Below, in pieces: positions 35,830-44,602 of a stretch of 64,000 bases of DNA. The notes below the pieces were generated by a model. That model was not told where the DNA came from, ran no database searches, and was given only the letters and a program-made list of their open reading frames with translations. Each line of letters begins with the position of its first letter. The stretch's first letter is position 1. The position numbers and the translations under genes were made by a program. The stretch is from contig NZ_LMCM01000009.1 of assembly GCF_001426245.1 (NCBI RefSeq), positions 398,527 to 462,526 of the forward strand, in the 5' to 3' direction. Source of the stretch: Phycicoccus sp. Root101 (GTDB lineage: Bacteria; Actinomycetota; Actinomycetes; Actinomycetales; Dermatophilaceae).

Positions 35830-36591
35830 GTGGGCGCCGGCCACGGTCACCACCTGCACTTCCACGGGCACTCCCGCGTCCACCACCTCCCCGCGCACGT
35901 TAAGCTCGTCACGCTGCTCACCTTCGTCGTGGCGGTGGTCCTCACCCCGCGCACCGCCTACTGGGCGTATGGCGTCCACCTCCTGCTCGTGCTCGTCGCC
36001 CAGCGCGCGAGCAGGGTGCCCTTCGGCTACTTCGCCAAGCGGATGGTGGTCGAGACGCCGTTCGTGGTGTTCGCCCTGCTCGTGCCGTTCGTGGCCACCG
36101 GCCCGACGGTCTCGGTCGGGCCGCTCGACCTGTCGCGGCCCGGGCTGGAGTCAGCGTGGGCCCTGCTCGCGAAGGGCACCCTCGGGGTGATGGCGTCCCT
36201 CGTGGTCGCGACGACCACCGAGCCCCGCCACGTCGTCGCAGGGCTGGAGAAGCTGCGGCTGCCCAACCTGCTCGTGCAGATCATGGGTTTCATGGTCCGC
36301 TACCTCGAGGTCGTCACCGGCGAGCTCGCCCGCATGCGGATCGCGCGCGAGTCCCGGGGATTCCGGGCCCGGTCCTTCCGTGCCTGGCCCTCCCTGGCCT
36401 CGACTGCCGGCGCGTTGTTCATCCGGTCCTACGAGAGAGGCGAACGCGTGCACCTGGCCATGCTGGCCCGCGGCTACCAGGGGCAGCTCCCCGTCACGCA
36501 CCCCCTGACGGCGACGCCCGCGCAGTGGCGGGTCGCAGGCGCCATACCGGGCATCGCGGTCCTCACCCTCCTCGCGGCGGTGGCGCTGTGA
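35830..36591 (+). CDS. cbiQ: ECF transporter T-component CbiQ
   Basis: 253 residues, five or six membrane helices. The two coupling-helix motifs with the Ala-Arg-Gly-type core are visible as RESRGF and LARGYQG; they contact the ATPase. The N-terminus is His-rich (GHGHHLHFHGHS), unusual for EcfT and possibly metal-binding. GTG 35830 begins 1 nt after the preceding stop. Confidence 0.92.
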   Translation: MGAGHGHHLHFHGHSRVHHLPAHVKLVTLLTFVVAVVLTPRTAYWAYGVHLLLVLVAQRASRVPFGYFAKRMVVETPFVVFALLVPFVATGPTVSVGPLDLSRPGLESAWALLAKGTLGVMASLVVATTTEPRHVVAGLEKLRLPNLLVQIMGFMVRYLEVVTGELARMRIARESRGFRARSFRAWPSLASTAGALFIRSYERGERVHLAMLARGYQGQLPVTHPLTATPAQWRVAGAIPGIAVLTLLAAVAL

Positions 36592-37337
36592 GCACACCCG
36601 TTCTCGACGTCAAGGGGCTGGCGTTCGCCTACCCCGACGGGCACCAGGCGTTGTTCGGTGTGGACCTGCACGTCCACCGCGGGGAGCGGGTCGCGCTCCT
36701 CGGCCCCAACGGCGCGGGCAAGACGACGCTGGTCCTGCACCTGAACGGGATCCTCACCGCCGGAGCGGGATCGGTCGCCGTGTCAGGGCTCCCGGTCACG
36801 CGTGACAACCTCATGGAGATCCGCAGGCGCGTCGGGGTGGTGTTCCAGGACCCCGACGACCAGCTCTTCATGCCGACGGTGCGGGCTGACGTGGAGTTCG
36901 GCCCGGCGAACCTCGGCCTGCGCGGGCAGGCGTTGGAGCGCCGGGTGCTCGACGCCCTCGACCGCGTCGGCATGGTCGACTTCATCGACCGGCCACCGCA
37001 CCACCTGTCGTTCGGCCAGCGCAGACGCGTCGCCGTCGCCACGGTCCTCGCGATGGAGCCCGAGGTGCTCGTCCTGGACGAGCCGTCGTCGAACCTCGAC
37101 CCGGCCTCCCGCCGCGAGCTCGCCGACATCATCCGGACCCTCGACGTGACGGTGCTGATGGTCACGCACGACCTCCCGTACGCCTACGAGCTCTGCCCGC
37201 GGTCCGTCGTCCTGTCGGACGGAGTCATCGTCGCCGACGACGCGACCCGCGAGGTGCTCACCGACGACGCGCTCATGGCAGCGCACCGGCTCGAGCTGCC
37301 GTTCGGGTTCGACCCCCGGACGATCCCTGCCCCCTAG
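36588..37337 (+). CDS. cbiO: ECF transporter ATP-binding protein CbiO
   Basis: 249 residues: Walker A GPNGAGKTT, Q-loop VFQDPDDQLF, signature LSFGQRRR, Walker B VLVLDEPSSNLD and switch His in VTHDL. Drives metal import. GTG 36588 overlaps cbiQ by 4 nt. Only one ATPase is present, so it acts as a homodimer. Its stop overlaps the convergent CoA-transferase stop by 4 nt. Confidence 0.93.
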   Translation: MSTPVLDVKGLAFAYPDGHQALFGVDLHVHRGERVALLGPNGAGKTTLVLHLNGILTAGAGSVAVSGLPVTRDNLMEIRRRVGVVFQDPDDQLFMPTVRADVEFGPANLGLRGQALERRVLDALDRVGMVDFIDRPPHHLSFGQRRRVAVATVLAMEPEVLVLDEPSSNLDPASRRELADIIRTLDVTVLMVTHDLPYAYELCPRSVVLSDGVIVADDATREVLTDDALMAAHRLELPFGFDPRTIPAP

Positions 37338-38683
37338 GCGCTGCCGTCCAACCAGGTGGCGTCGTCGGTCCCCCACCGGTGCGCGGGGTACGTGAACTCG
37401 GTCGGTCCATCACCGAGCCGGAACGCCGGCCTCGGCTGCAGCACGGTCCCGTCGGGGGTCGAGGTCGCCACGGTCCACGGCGACAGGTCCCCGATCCCGG
37501 CCGCGGGGCCGTCGAGCGCGTCGGTCTGCAGGAGCCAGTGCGCCGTTCGCGCCAGGTGCGCCGACACGCGCCACGTGCCGCCCACCTCGGCGCGGCTCCT
37601 CAGGGCGGCGAGGACTCCCGCCGCGAGCAGGTACCCCGTCGCGTGGTCCAGCGCCTGGGCCGGAAGGGCACCGGGGGTCTCGCCGTCCACCGACTCGATG
37701 AGCCCCACACCGGTGGCCGCCTGCACGATGCTGTCGAACCCTCGGCGCCCGCCCCACGGTCCGTCCGGCGTCCACGCCGACAGGGAGGCGATGACGAGCG
37801 CCGGGTGGGAGCGCGCCAGCTCGTCGGGGTGCAGCCCGAACACCTCCAGGGCACCCGGCCGGTAGCCCGTGACGAGCACGTCCGCGCCGTCGAGCAGCTC
37901 GTGGAACCGTTGACGGGCACGGGTGTCGTGCAGGTCCACGAGCGTCGACCGCTTCCCTGCCCCCGTCTCGAGGTGCTGGGCCTCGAGCTCCGGCAGGTGC
38001 GGGCTGTCGACGCGCAGCACGTCGCACCCCAGGAACCCCAGGGTGCGCGTGGCGACCGGACCCGCGATGACACGCGTCAGGTCGAGGACGCGGGGACGGT
38101 CCGGCACCGGTATGGCGCCGGCCTCGCCCGTGCGGACGACGGCGAGGACGTCGTGCCTCGCCACCGCGACGGCCTGCTCGGACGCCATCCACTCGGTGAG
38201 GGGACGCACCCGCACCGCGATCCCGTGGTCGGCCGTGACGGTGTCCTCGACCTCCTGCGCGGACCGTTCCGCGATCGCCGCAGCTGCCTCGTCCCGACCG
38301 GCCGACTCGGGGAGGGCGAGCGCCCGGAGCAGGCGCGCCCGGTGGTGCGGGTAGTTGGCGTGGGTCCGCACCCACGCGTCACGGGCCCGGAAGAACCCGG
38401 ACAGGGGCGCGAAACCGCTCACCACGGACCCGTCTGCCGCGCCCAGCTGGTCTCCCCGGAACGCCACCGACACCTGGAGGGGGTCGACGGACACCCGGTC
38501 ACCTGGCCCCTCACCACGCAGGGCCAGCCCCGCGATCCCGGCCGCAGCGACCGAGCCACAGGCCAGGGTGTTGACCGGGAGTGCCGAGGGCAACGCGTTG
38601 CCGGCTCGGAGGTCGAGGTGCTCGGCGGCATACCCCTCATCGAGTCCGAGGACGGGAAGGACCTGCCGCAGCAACGGATTCAC
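37334..38683 (-). CDS. CaiB/BaiF-type CoA-transferase (family III)
   Basis: 449 residues. Family III signatures are present in the C-terminal half: RVLDLTRVIAGPVATRTLGFLGCDVLRVD, DADVLVTGYRPG-like block and the DHATGYLLAAG helix. The N-terminal half is a divergent copy, as in two-domain members of the family. The catalytic Asp of formyl-CoA transferase cannot be assigned with confidence. It moves CoA between carboxylic acids. GTG 38683 is chosen because TACGCT (38696-38691) is 7 nt upstream. Confidence 0.82.
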   Translation of the reverse strand: MNPLLRQVLPVLGLDEGYAAEHLDLRAGNALPSALPVNTLACGSVAAAGIAGLALRGEGPGDRVSVDPLQVSVAFRGDQLGAADGSVVSGFAPLSGFFRARDAWVRTHANYPHHRARLLRALALPESAGRDEAAAAIAERSAQEVEDTVTADHGIAVRVRPLTEWMASEQAVAVARHDVLAVVRTGEAGAIPVPDRPRVLDLTRVIAGPVATRTLGFLGCDVLRVDSPHLPELEAQHLETGAGKRSTLVDLHDTRARQRFHELLDGADVLVTGYRPGALEVFGLHPDELARSHPALVIASLSAWTPDGPWGGRRGFDSIVQAATGVGLIESVDGETPGALPAQALDHATGYLLAAGVLAALRSRAEVGGTWRVSAHLARTAHWLLQTDALDGPAAGIGDLSPWTVATSTPDGTVLQPRPAFRLGDGPTEFTYPAHRWGTDDATWLDGSA

Positions 38684-38707
38684 ATCCTCGAGCGTAGGGC
38701 CGGGCAC

Positions 38708-38731
38708 CACCCATGACAGATGTCATGGGTG
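38708..38731. promoter_or_regulatory. 24-bp operator-like palindrome
   Basis: CACCCATGACA-GA-TGTCATGGGTG, perfect 11-bp arms. It covers the -35 region of the leaderless CoA-transferase promoter (-10 at 38691-38696), so a dimeric regulator bound here would control that gene and possibly the divergent peptidase. Confidence 0.6.
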
Positions 38732-38825
38732 CAGACCGTCCTTTGAGCGGTCCCGCTACCGACCCGTGGGCCCCATCGTGACCCGCGGGACCACCCGTCC
38801 TGTTGATCAAGCATGGGAGCACACG

Positions 38826-40379
38826 ATGACCCTTCGACTAGGTCTGGCGGCGGCTGTGGCCGGATGCCTGGGCTTGGCAGCCGGCGTACCCGCACTGGCG
38901 AGCACCACCACCCCGACCTCTCCCGGCACCGGGCTGTCCGCCCGAGCCCCGGAGAGCGCCTTCCACGCGGCCTCCGCAGCCTCGGCGGCCGCTGATCCCG
39001 CATCCTGCACCCGCCCTGCACCGGACGGCCGGGTCTCGACGACGATCCACTGCTACACGCCCGACCAGATCCGCGCCTTCTACGGACTCGCGCCCCTCAC
39101 GGCATCGACCACGGACGGCGCCGGACAGACCATCGTGCTGGTGGACTCGTACGGGAGTCCGACCGCCGCCAACGACGTCAACTTCTTCGCCAGCACCTTC
39201 CACGGGCCCACCCCCGACTTCGAGGCCGTCTTCCCCATCGGCAAGGTCGACTACAAGAGCGCCACCGGGAACGGCTCCGGCACGGCTGGACCGACCTCCG
39301 CCGACGGCTGGGCGGGCGAGGCGAACCTCGACGTCCAGTGGGCCTACGCCATCGCCCCCAAGGCGCACATCGTGCTCATCGGCACCCCCGTTGCCGAGAC
39401 CCAGGGCGTACAGGGCATGCCGAACTTCATGAAGGCGATCGACTGGGCCATCGCGAGGTATCCGTCAGGCACCGTGTTCTCGATGTCCTTCGGCACCAGC
39501 GAGGAAGCCTTCGGCGGCGCCTCGGCAAGTGCGCAGTTCGCCAAGTTCGACGCGACGTTCAAGCGCGGGCTCGCCAAGCACGACACGTTCTTCGCCTCCT
39601 CCGGGGATGACGGCTCGCTGGGGGTCAGCCGGGCACACAAGGCGACCGCGACGGTCGACCACCCCTCGGTCAGCTACCCGAACTCCTCGCCGTACGTCAC
39701 CTCGGTCGGCGGCACCCAGGTCCAGTCCGGCTGGACGTGGAACCCGACGCAGGACAAGCCGTTCAATGACGACGGCAGCCGCAACCCGCTCTACTGGGCC
39801 TGGACCGTGGGCGGCAGCAGCGAAGCAGTCTGGAACGAGAGCTGGGCCTCCATCGGCACTGGTGGTGGCCTCTCCAGCGCCTACCCGCGGCCGAGCTACC
39901 AGTCGACCGTGGCAGGAGTCGTCGGCAACCGCCGCGGTGTCCCGGACGTGGCCTGGAACGCAGCCGTCAACGGAGGCGTGCTCGTCTACCACACCTACTT
40001 CCCGAGCATCGAGGGTCCGCCGGCATGGGGTGTCTTCGGCGGCACCTCGTCGTCGTCGCCGCAGGTCGCAGCTCTCACCGCCATCGCCAACGCCTCACGC
40101 AAGGCGGCGGGCAAGGGTGGCATCGGCAACCTCAACGAAGCCATCTACGCGGCGGGGTTCCCGAGGGCGAGCGCGTTCAGCGACATCGTCGTGCACACCT
40201 ACGGCACCGCCCCCAGTGGCGTGCTCAAGGACAACCGGATGTGGGAGACCGGTCCCGACGGCTTCGTCTCCCCCGGACCCGTGGCCGGCCTGCCGACGAC
40301 GGCGGGCTACGACCTCACCACCGGGTGGGGCAGCCCCAAGGCCGCGGGCTACGTGGCCGCGCTCACCGCGACACCCTGA
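38826..40379 (+). CDS. Secreted sedolisin-family (S53) peptidase
   Basis: 517 residues with a Sec signal (about 1-26). Catalytic residues of S53 serine-carboxyl peptidases are present: Glu 165 and Asp 169 in GWAGEANLD and nucleophile Ser 408 in GGTSSSS. The catalytic domain opens at CYTPDQIRAFYGL near residue 73, so only about 45 residues lie between the signal and the enzyme, far less than the usual 150-200-residue pro-domain. Calcium-site residues follow near the end (FSDIV, YDLTTGWGSP). ATG 38826 has GGGAG 6 nt upstream. Likely an extracellular endopeptidase of acid pH preference by family. Confidence 0.92.
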   Translation: MTLRLGLAAAVAGCLGLAAGVPALASTTTPTSPGTGLSARAPESAFHAASAASAAADPASCTRPAPDGRVSTTIHCYTPDQIRAFYGLAPLTASTTDGAGQTIVLVDSYGSPTAANDVNFFASTFHGPTPDFEAVFPIGKVDYKSATGNGSGTAGPTSADGWAGEANLDVQWAYAIAPKAHIVLIGTPVAETQGVQGMPNFMKAIDWAIARYPSGTVFSMSFGTSEEAFGGASASAQFAKFDATFKRGLAKHDTFFASSGDDGSLGVSRAHKATATVDHPSVSYPNSSPYVTSVGGTQVQSGWTWNPTQDKPFNDDGSRNPLYWAWTVGGSSEAVWNESWASIGTGGGLSSAYPRPSYQSTVAGVVGNRRGVPDVAWNAAVNGGVLVYHTYFPSIEGPPAWGVFGGTSSSSPQVAALTAIANASRKAAGKGGIGNLNEAIYAAGFPRASAFSDIVVHTYGTAPSGVLKDNRMWETGPDGFVSPGPVAGLPTTAGYDLTTGWGSPKAAGYVAALTATP

Positions 40380-40448
40380 CCACCGGACAGCGGCTCAGGC
40401 CGCAGCCGGCCCCAGACGGCGGGACGTTCTGACAGACCCCCGCACCGA

Positions 40449-40476
40449 GACCCCGGGACCACCAGGTCCCGGGGTC
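40449..40476. terminator. Bidirectional terminator
   Basis: Perfect 12-bp stem GACCCCGGGACC with ACCA loop between the convergent S53 and Ada-type genes. Confidence 0.75.
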
Positions 40477-40485
40477 CTTCGGGTC

Positions 40486-40770
40486 TCACGGGCGTGCCAC
40501 TCCGCGTCGGGGCACGGCCGCCTTGGTCAGCTTCCAGGCCTTGTACTCGGCGCGGAGGCAGGTGCCGCAGGGGCGGTAACCGGCCGCCACGGCAGCGGCG
40601 GCGTCGGCGAAGAAGACCCGGTGGGCGACGTATCCCCCCTGACTGATCGCCCGCAGCGCGGACGGGCAGTCGAGCCCGCCGTAGATCCGGGCGCGGCGGT
40701 TGCCACCCATCGTCCCCGGGACGTCGCTCTCGTGCGGCTGGCCGTCGGGACCGGTCAGCCACCAGGTCAT
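40486..40770 (-). CDS. Ada-type metal-binding domain protein
   Basis: 94 residues resembling the N-terminal zinc domain of Ada (IYGGLDCPSAL, HRVFFADAAAAVAAGYRPCGTCLRAEYKAWK). Ada uses four Cys; here only three are seen in the domain (one before, CGTC after), so metal binding or methyl transfer may differ. No methyltransferase or AraC domain is attached. It overlaps the DUF1684 gene by 4 nt. Confidence 0.75.
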   Translation of the reverse strand: MTWWLTGPDGQPHESDVPGTMGGNRRARIYGGLDCPSALRAISQGGYVAHRVFFADAAAAVAAGYRPCGTCLRAEYKAWKLTKAAVPRRGVARP

Positions 40771-41399
40771 GCGTCGTACCCCTCGGGGAGCAGCTCCCCC
40801 ACGGCCGCACGGGCCTCGAACCGGTTGGCGGCGGGGGCGAGGGGACAGACCCAGCGGTAGTCGTAGACGCAGGACGGGTTGTAGGCGAAGTTGAGGTCGA
40901 CCACCCAGCGGTCCTCGCCGTCGCGGCCCAGGTCGGTGCCCTTGACGGTGTCGAGGAGGTACCGGCCGGCGCCATACGTCTCCTGCCCCGCCGAGCCGTC
41001 GCGCACCGGGAGGAACAGCCCACCGCCGTAGGAGTCCAGCCACCACAGGTCGAGGGTGCCCAACCCGTCCAGCGCCACCCGGCCGGCGCCGCGGAACGGC
41101 ACCACCCCGTCGGTCGCGGACCGGAACCACCACGGCTCCTGCTCCGCCGGCTCCACCGGCACGACGAACCGGAACGCCGGGTCGTAGGGCGCGTGGCGCA
41201 GGCTCTGCCCCTCACGCCGGGGTGACGCGGGGTGCTCGAGGAACAGCCGCGACCTCGTCCCGACCCAGAGCGCGTGGGCCGTCGCCGGGTCGGGTTCTGC
41301 ACGGATCGCGAGGTAGAGGGCGTGCACCTCTCGCCGCCAGGACGCCGTGTCGAGCGCGTTCTTGCTGGGCAGGTCCTGCGCGTCCTCGATGTCGTCCAC
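40767..41399 (-). CDS. DUF1684 protein
   Basis: 210 residues. DUF1684 marks: WRREVHALY, LEHPASP, FRGAGRVALDGLGTLDLWWLDSYGGGLFLPVRDGSAGQETYGAGRYLLDTVKG, and LNFAYNPSCVYDYRWVCPLAP. A beta-rich cytosolic protein of unknown function, widespread in actinobacteria. GTG 41399 is preceded by TAGGCT at 6 nt, so the mRNA is likely leaderless. Confidence 0.87.
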   Translation of the reverse strand: MDDIEDAQDLPSKNALDTASWRREVHALYLAIRAEPDPATAHALWVGTRSRLFLEHPASPRREGQSLRHAPYDPAFRFVVPVEPAEQEPWWFRSATDGVVPFRGAGRVALDGLGTLDLWWLDSYGGGLFLPVRDGSAGQETYGAGRYLLDTVKGTDLGRDGEDRWVVDLNFAYNPSCVYDYRWVCPLAPAANRFEARAAVGELLPEGYDA

Positions 41400-41430
41400 C
41401 CACCCAGCCTAGGGACCGCCGCCCGGCTTG

Positions 41431-41480
41431 GCATTGGGTGCCCAGACGGTCGGAACTCCGACCGTCTGGGCACCCAATGC
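41431..41480 (-). terminator. Perfect 24-bp hairpin downstream of tRNA-Leu
   Basis: Arms 41431-41454 and 41457-41480 are exact complements with a 2-nt centre. It lies 48 nt after the tRNA-Leu 3' end and upstream of the DUF1684 promoter. It can terminate tRNA transcription; the unusual length and near-zero loop also fit a palindromic repeat element. Confidence 0.6.
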
Positions 41481-41528
41481 GCGGGTGGGGGGGGCACGCG
41501 CCGGTCGGATCCTCCGCGGGCTACCTCG

Positions 41529-41613
41529 TGGTGCGCAAGGCGGGACTTGAACCCGCACGCCCGAAGGCACCAGCTCCTAAGGCTGGCGCGTCTGCCGATT
41601 CCGCCACTTGCGC
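41529..41613 (-). tRNA. tRNA-Leu (TAG)
   Basis: 85 nt with a long variable arm typical of tRNA-Leu (TGCCTTCGGGCGT). Acceptor GCGCAAG pairs with CTTGCGC, anticodon loop CTTAGGA gives TAG, discriminator A and encoded CCA. Confidence 0.96.
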
Positions 41614-41632
41614 GCGCCGGAAGTCTACGTCG

Positions 41633-42241
41633 TCAGCCGAGCAGGTCACGCAGGTGCGGGACCATGGCACGGAAGGCCTTGCCACGGTGGGAGATCGCGT
41701 TCTTCTCCTCGGGCGAGAGCTCTGCCGCGTGCCGGGTGTCGCCCTCGACGACCAGCACGGGGTCGTACCCGAAACCGTTGTCCCCCTTGGGCTCCCGCGC
41801 CAACGAGCCGGCCATCCGGCCCTCGGTCGAGCGCAGCGTCCCGTCCGGCAGGGCCAGCACCGCAGCGCACACGAACGCCGCCGCGCGGTGCTCGTCCTTG
41901 ACGTCGGACACCTGGGCCAGCAGCAGCTCGAGGTTGGCGACGTCGTCGCCGTGCCGGCCGGCCCAGCGCGCGGAGAAGATGCCGGGGGCCCCGCCGAGGA
42001 CCTCCACGGCCAGGCCGGAGTCGTCGGCGAGCGACGGCAGCCCGGTGAAGTCGGCGAGCGCCTGCGCCTTGAGTCGTGCGTTCCCCTCGAACGTCACCTC
42101 GTCCTCGACGACGTCGGGGGCCCCGGGGAAGTCGCCGGCACCGACGATTTCGAGGCCGAGCTCGTCGACGACGTCGGCGAGGATGGCGCGGAGCTCGACG
42201 ACCTTGTGGTCGTTGCGGGTGGCGAGGACGACGCGGGTCAC
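41633..42241 (-). CDS. rdgB: dITP/XTP pyrophosphatase (Ham1)
   Basis: 202 residues. Ham1 motifs: [18 protein letters not shown] at the start, [33 protein letters not shown] and [15 protein letters not shown] near the end. It hydrolyses dITP, ITP and XTP to keep them out of DNA. GTG 42241 overlaps the rph stop by 4 nt; rph-rdgB is the order known in mycobacteria. Confidence 0.97.
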   Translation of the reverse strand: MTRVVLATRNDHKVVELRAILADVVDELGLEIVGAGDFPGAPDVVEDEVTFEGNARLKAQALADFTGLPSLADDSGLAVEVLGGAPGIFSARWAGRHGDDVANLELLLAQVSDVKDEHRAAAFVCAAVLALPDGTLRSTEGRMAGSLAREPKGDNGFGYDPVLVVEGDTRHAAELSPEEKNAISHRGKAFRAMVPHLRDLLG

Positions 42242-43011
42242 TGCTGACGCTCCCGCGGGGTGGCGGCGAGCGCCTCCTGCTGCTTGACGGTCAGGTCGGC
42301 ACAGCCCTGGGTGGCCTTGTCCAGCAACGCGTTGAGCATGTCGCGGTCGAACGGCTCGGCCTCCGCGGTGCCCTGCACCTCGATGAACCGTCCGTCGCCG
42401 GTCATGACGACGTTCATGTCGGTCTCGGCGGTCGAGTCCTCGGGGTAGTCGAGGTCGATGACGGCCTGGCCCTTGACGATGCCGACCGAGACGGCGGCGA
42501 GCGAACCGGTGAGCGGCTGCGCGTTCTTGGCGATGAGGCCCTTGGCCCGCGCGTCCTCGATGGCGTCGACGAGCGCGACGTACGCACCGGTGATCGCAGC
42601 CGTGCGGGTCCCACCGTCGGCCTGCAGCACGTCGCAGTCCAGGACGATGGTGTTCTCGCCGAGGGCCTTGGTGTCGATGACGGCGCGCAGGCTGCGGCCG
42701 ATGAGGCGGCTGATCTCGTGGGTGCGGCCACCCACCTTGCCCTTGCGGGACTCGCGGTCCGAGCGGGTGTTGGTCGAGCGCGGCAGCATCTCGTACTCCG
42801 CGGTGACCCAGCCGCTGCCCTTGCCCTTGAGCCAGCGCGGGACGCCCTCGGTGAACGACGCGGCGCACAGGACGCGGGTGCGGCCGAACTCGACGAGCAC
42901 GCTGCCCTCGGCGTGGTCCAGCCAGTTGCGGGTGATGCGCACCTCGCGGGTCTGGTCGGGGGTGCGGCCGTCGTGGCGGGCCCGCGGGGTCGAGGCGGTG
43001 GAGTCAGTCAC
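42238..43011 (-). CDS. rph: Ribonuclease PH
   Basis: 257 residues. RNase PH core: [75 protein letters not shown]. Phosphorolytic 3' trimming of tRNA and rRNA. GTG 43011 has TAGCCT 7 nt upstream and no ribosome site; it is divergent from nfo. Confidence 0.97.
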   Translation of the reverse strand: MTDSTASTPRARHDGRTPDQTREVRITRNWLDHAEGSVLVEFGRTRVLCAASFTEGVPRWLKGKGSGWVTAEYEMLPRSTNTRSDRESRKGKVGGRTHEISRLIGRSLRAVIDTKALGENTIVLDCDVLQADGGTRTAAITGAYVALVDAIEDARAKGLIAKNAQPLTGSLAAVSVGIVKGQAVIDLDYPEDSTAETDMNVVMTGDGRFIEVQGTAEAEPFDRDMLNALLDKATQGCADLTVKQQEALAATPRERQQ

Positions 43012-43057
43012 GCCCGCAAGGCTAACCGTCGTCGGTGGGCCGTCCTAGGGTGGACCC
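43012..43057. promoter_or_regulatory. Divergent leaderless promoters rph / nfo
   Basis: Minus-strand TAGCCT (43024-43019) lies 7 nt from the rph GTG; plus-strand TAGGGT (43046-43051) lies 6 nt from the nfo ATG. The whole gap is 46 bp. Confidence 0.6.
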
Positions 43058-43858
43058 ATGGCTGCAACGTTCCCGCTCGGTGCCCACGTCGACTCGGCGG
43101 ACCCGGTGTCCGCCGCCCAGGAGCGCGGAGCCGGGCTCTCGCAGTTCTTCCTCGGCAACCCGCAGAGCTACAAGGGGCCGGAGTTCGAGTACGCCGGTGG
43201 CGCCGAGGCCCTCAGGGCCGCCGCCGAGGCGGCAGGGGTCGACCTCTACGTCCACGCGCCATACCTGATCAACGTCGCCACGACGAACAACCGGATCCGC
43301 ATCCCGAGCCGCAAGCTGCTCCAGCAGTTCATCGACGCCGGCGCCTCGATCGGCGCCAAGGGACTCATCGTCCACGGCGGCCACGTCGACAAGGCGGAGG
43401 AGGTCGAGAAGGGGTTCGACAACTGGCGCAAGGCCATCGAGGCGACCGACCTCAAGATCCCGCTCCTGCTGGAGAACACTGCCGGTGGTGACAACGCGAT
43501 GGCCCGCACCCTGGAGCGCATCGCCCGGACGTGGGACGCCATCGGGCAGGCCGAGGGGTCCGACAACGTCGGGTTCTGCCTCGACACCTGCCACGCCCAC
43601 GCCGGAGGCATCCCGCTCGCCACCGCGGTCGACCAGGTCCGGTCGATCACCGGTCGGATCGACCTCGTCCACTGCAACGACAGCCGTGACGAGTTCGACT
43701 CCGGTGCCGACCGCCACACCAACCTCGGCGAAGGTCTCATCGACCCCGGCGAGCTGGCCGCGGCCGTGAAGGCCGCCGCGGCACCCGTCGTCATCGAGAC
43801 GCGTGGCGGCCTCGACGGCCAGCGGGCCGACCTCGACTGGCTGCGCGCCCGCCTCTAG
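43058..43858 (+). CDS. nfo: Endonuclease IV (AP endonuclease)
   Basis: 266 residues, TIM-barrel with the zinc ligands in the family motifs: GAHVDSADP, YVHAPYLINVA, IVHGGHVD, LLENTAGG, GFCLDTCHAHAGG, VHCNDSRDEFDSGADRHTNLGEG and VIETRG. It cuts DNA 5' of abasic sites in base-excision repair. Leaderless start at 43058. Single gene, not in the mycobacterial version of this block. Confidence 0.96.
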   Translation: MAATFPLGAHVDSADPVSAAQERGAGLSQFFLGNPQSYKGPEFEYAGGAEALRAAAEAAGVDLYVHAPYLINVATTNNRIRIPSRKLLQQFIDAGASIGAKGLIVHGGHVDKAEEVEKGFDNWRKAIEATDLKIPLLLENTAGGDNAMARTLERIARTWDAIGQAEGSDNVGFCLDTCHAHAGGIPLATAVDQVRSITGRIDLVHCNDSRDEFDSGADRHTNLGEGLIDPGELAAAVKAAAAPVVIETRGGLDGQRADLDWLRARL

Positions 43859-43867
43859 CCGGCAGGG

Positions 43868-44584
43868 TCAGTCGACCGTCGGGTGGCTCGCGAGGAACCG
43901 GCGGATCTGCTCGCGTGGCTGCTCGCTCAGGTGCGGCCCGTGCGTGAATGCGGCGGTGGTGTACTCCAGCTCGCTGAGCCGGTGCGCCGTCCGCGTCGTC
44001 ATCGCGAAGTTCGTGCAGAACGCCTTGATCGGCCAGCGCAGCCCGCGGACGTTGAAGATCGAGTCGCCGGTGATGAGCACCCCCGACGCGCGGTGCAGGT
44101 ATGCCGCGTGGCCGGGTGAGTGCCCCGGCGTGTGCACGACCTCGATGCCGCCGGCGAACGGCACGACCTGCCCGTCGGTGAAGGTCTCCCCCACCGTCAG
44201 CGGTGCGAACCCACCGCCTCCCATCCGATCCATCAGGCGTCCGAGCCGCAGGGTGTGGTCCCGAGGAGGCGACGCCCCGGCCGACGCGAACCCTGCGTCG
44301 GCCTCGTGGATCCCGAAGTCGCGCCCGGTCTGCTCGGCGACGTGGGCCGCACCACCGGCATGGTCGGGGTGGGCGTGCGTGAGCATCAGCCGGGTGACGT
44401 CGCTGGGGCCCGACCCGATCGCGGCGAGCGCCGCCATCACCTTGGCACCGGACTGCTTGACGCCCATGTCGATGAGCGTCACCTGGCCGTCGTCGTCACG
44501 CAGCATGAACCCGTTGACGAAGTCACCGACCAGCGGGATGCGCCACACGTTGGGCGCCAGGACGACTGCCGGGTTCTTGGCCAT
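43868..44584 (-). CDS. MBL-fold metallohydrolase
   Basis: 238 residues, metallo-beta-lactamase fold with HAHPDH, then HTPGHSPGH and GDSIF for the two metal ions. Glyoxalase II-like in size. Substrate unknown. TACGCT 6 nt before ATG 44584 suggests a leaderless mRNA separate from the MBL-ASCH gene, though only 18 bp lie between them. Confidence 0.85.
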   Translation of the reverse strand: MAKNPAVVLAPNVWRIPLVGDFVNGFMLRDDDGQVTLIDMGVKQSGAKVMAALAAIGSGPSDVTRLMLTHAHPDHAGGAAHVAEQTGRDFGIHEADAGFASAGASPPRDHTLRLGRLMDRMGGGGFAPLTVGETFTDGQVVPFAGGIEVVHTPGHSPGHAAYLHRASGVLITGDSIFNVRGLRWPIKAFCTNFAMTTRTAHRLSELEYTTAAFTHGPHLSEQPREQIRRFLASHPTVD

Positions 44585-44602
44585 GCCCGGAGCGTACGCC
44601 GG

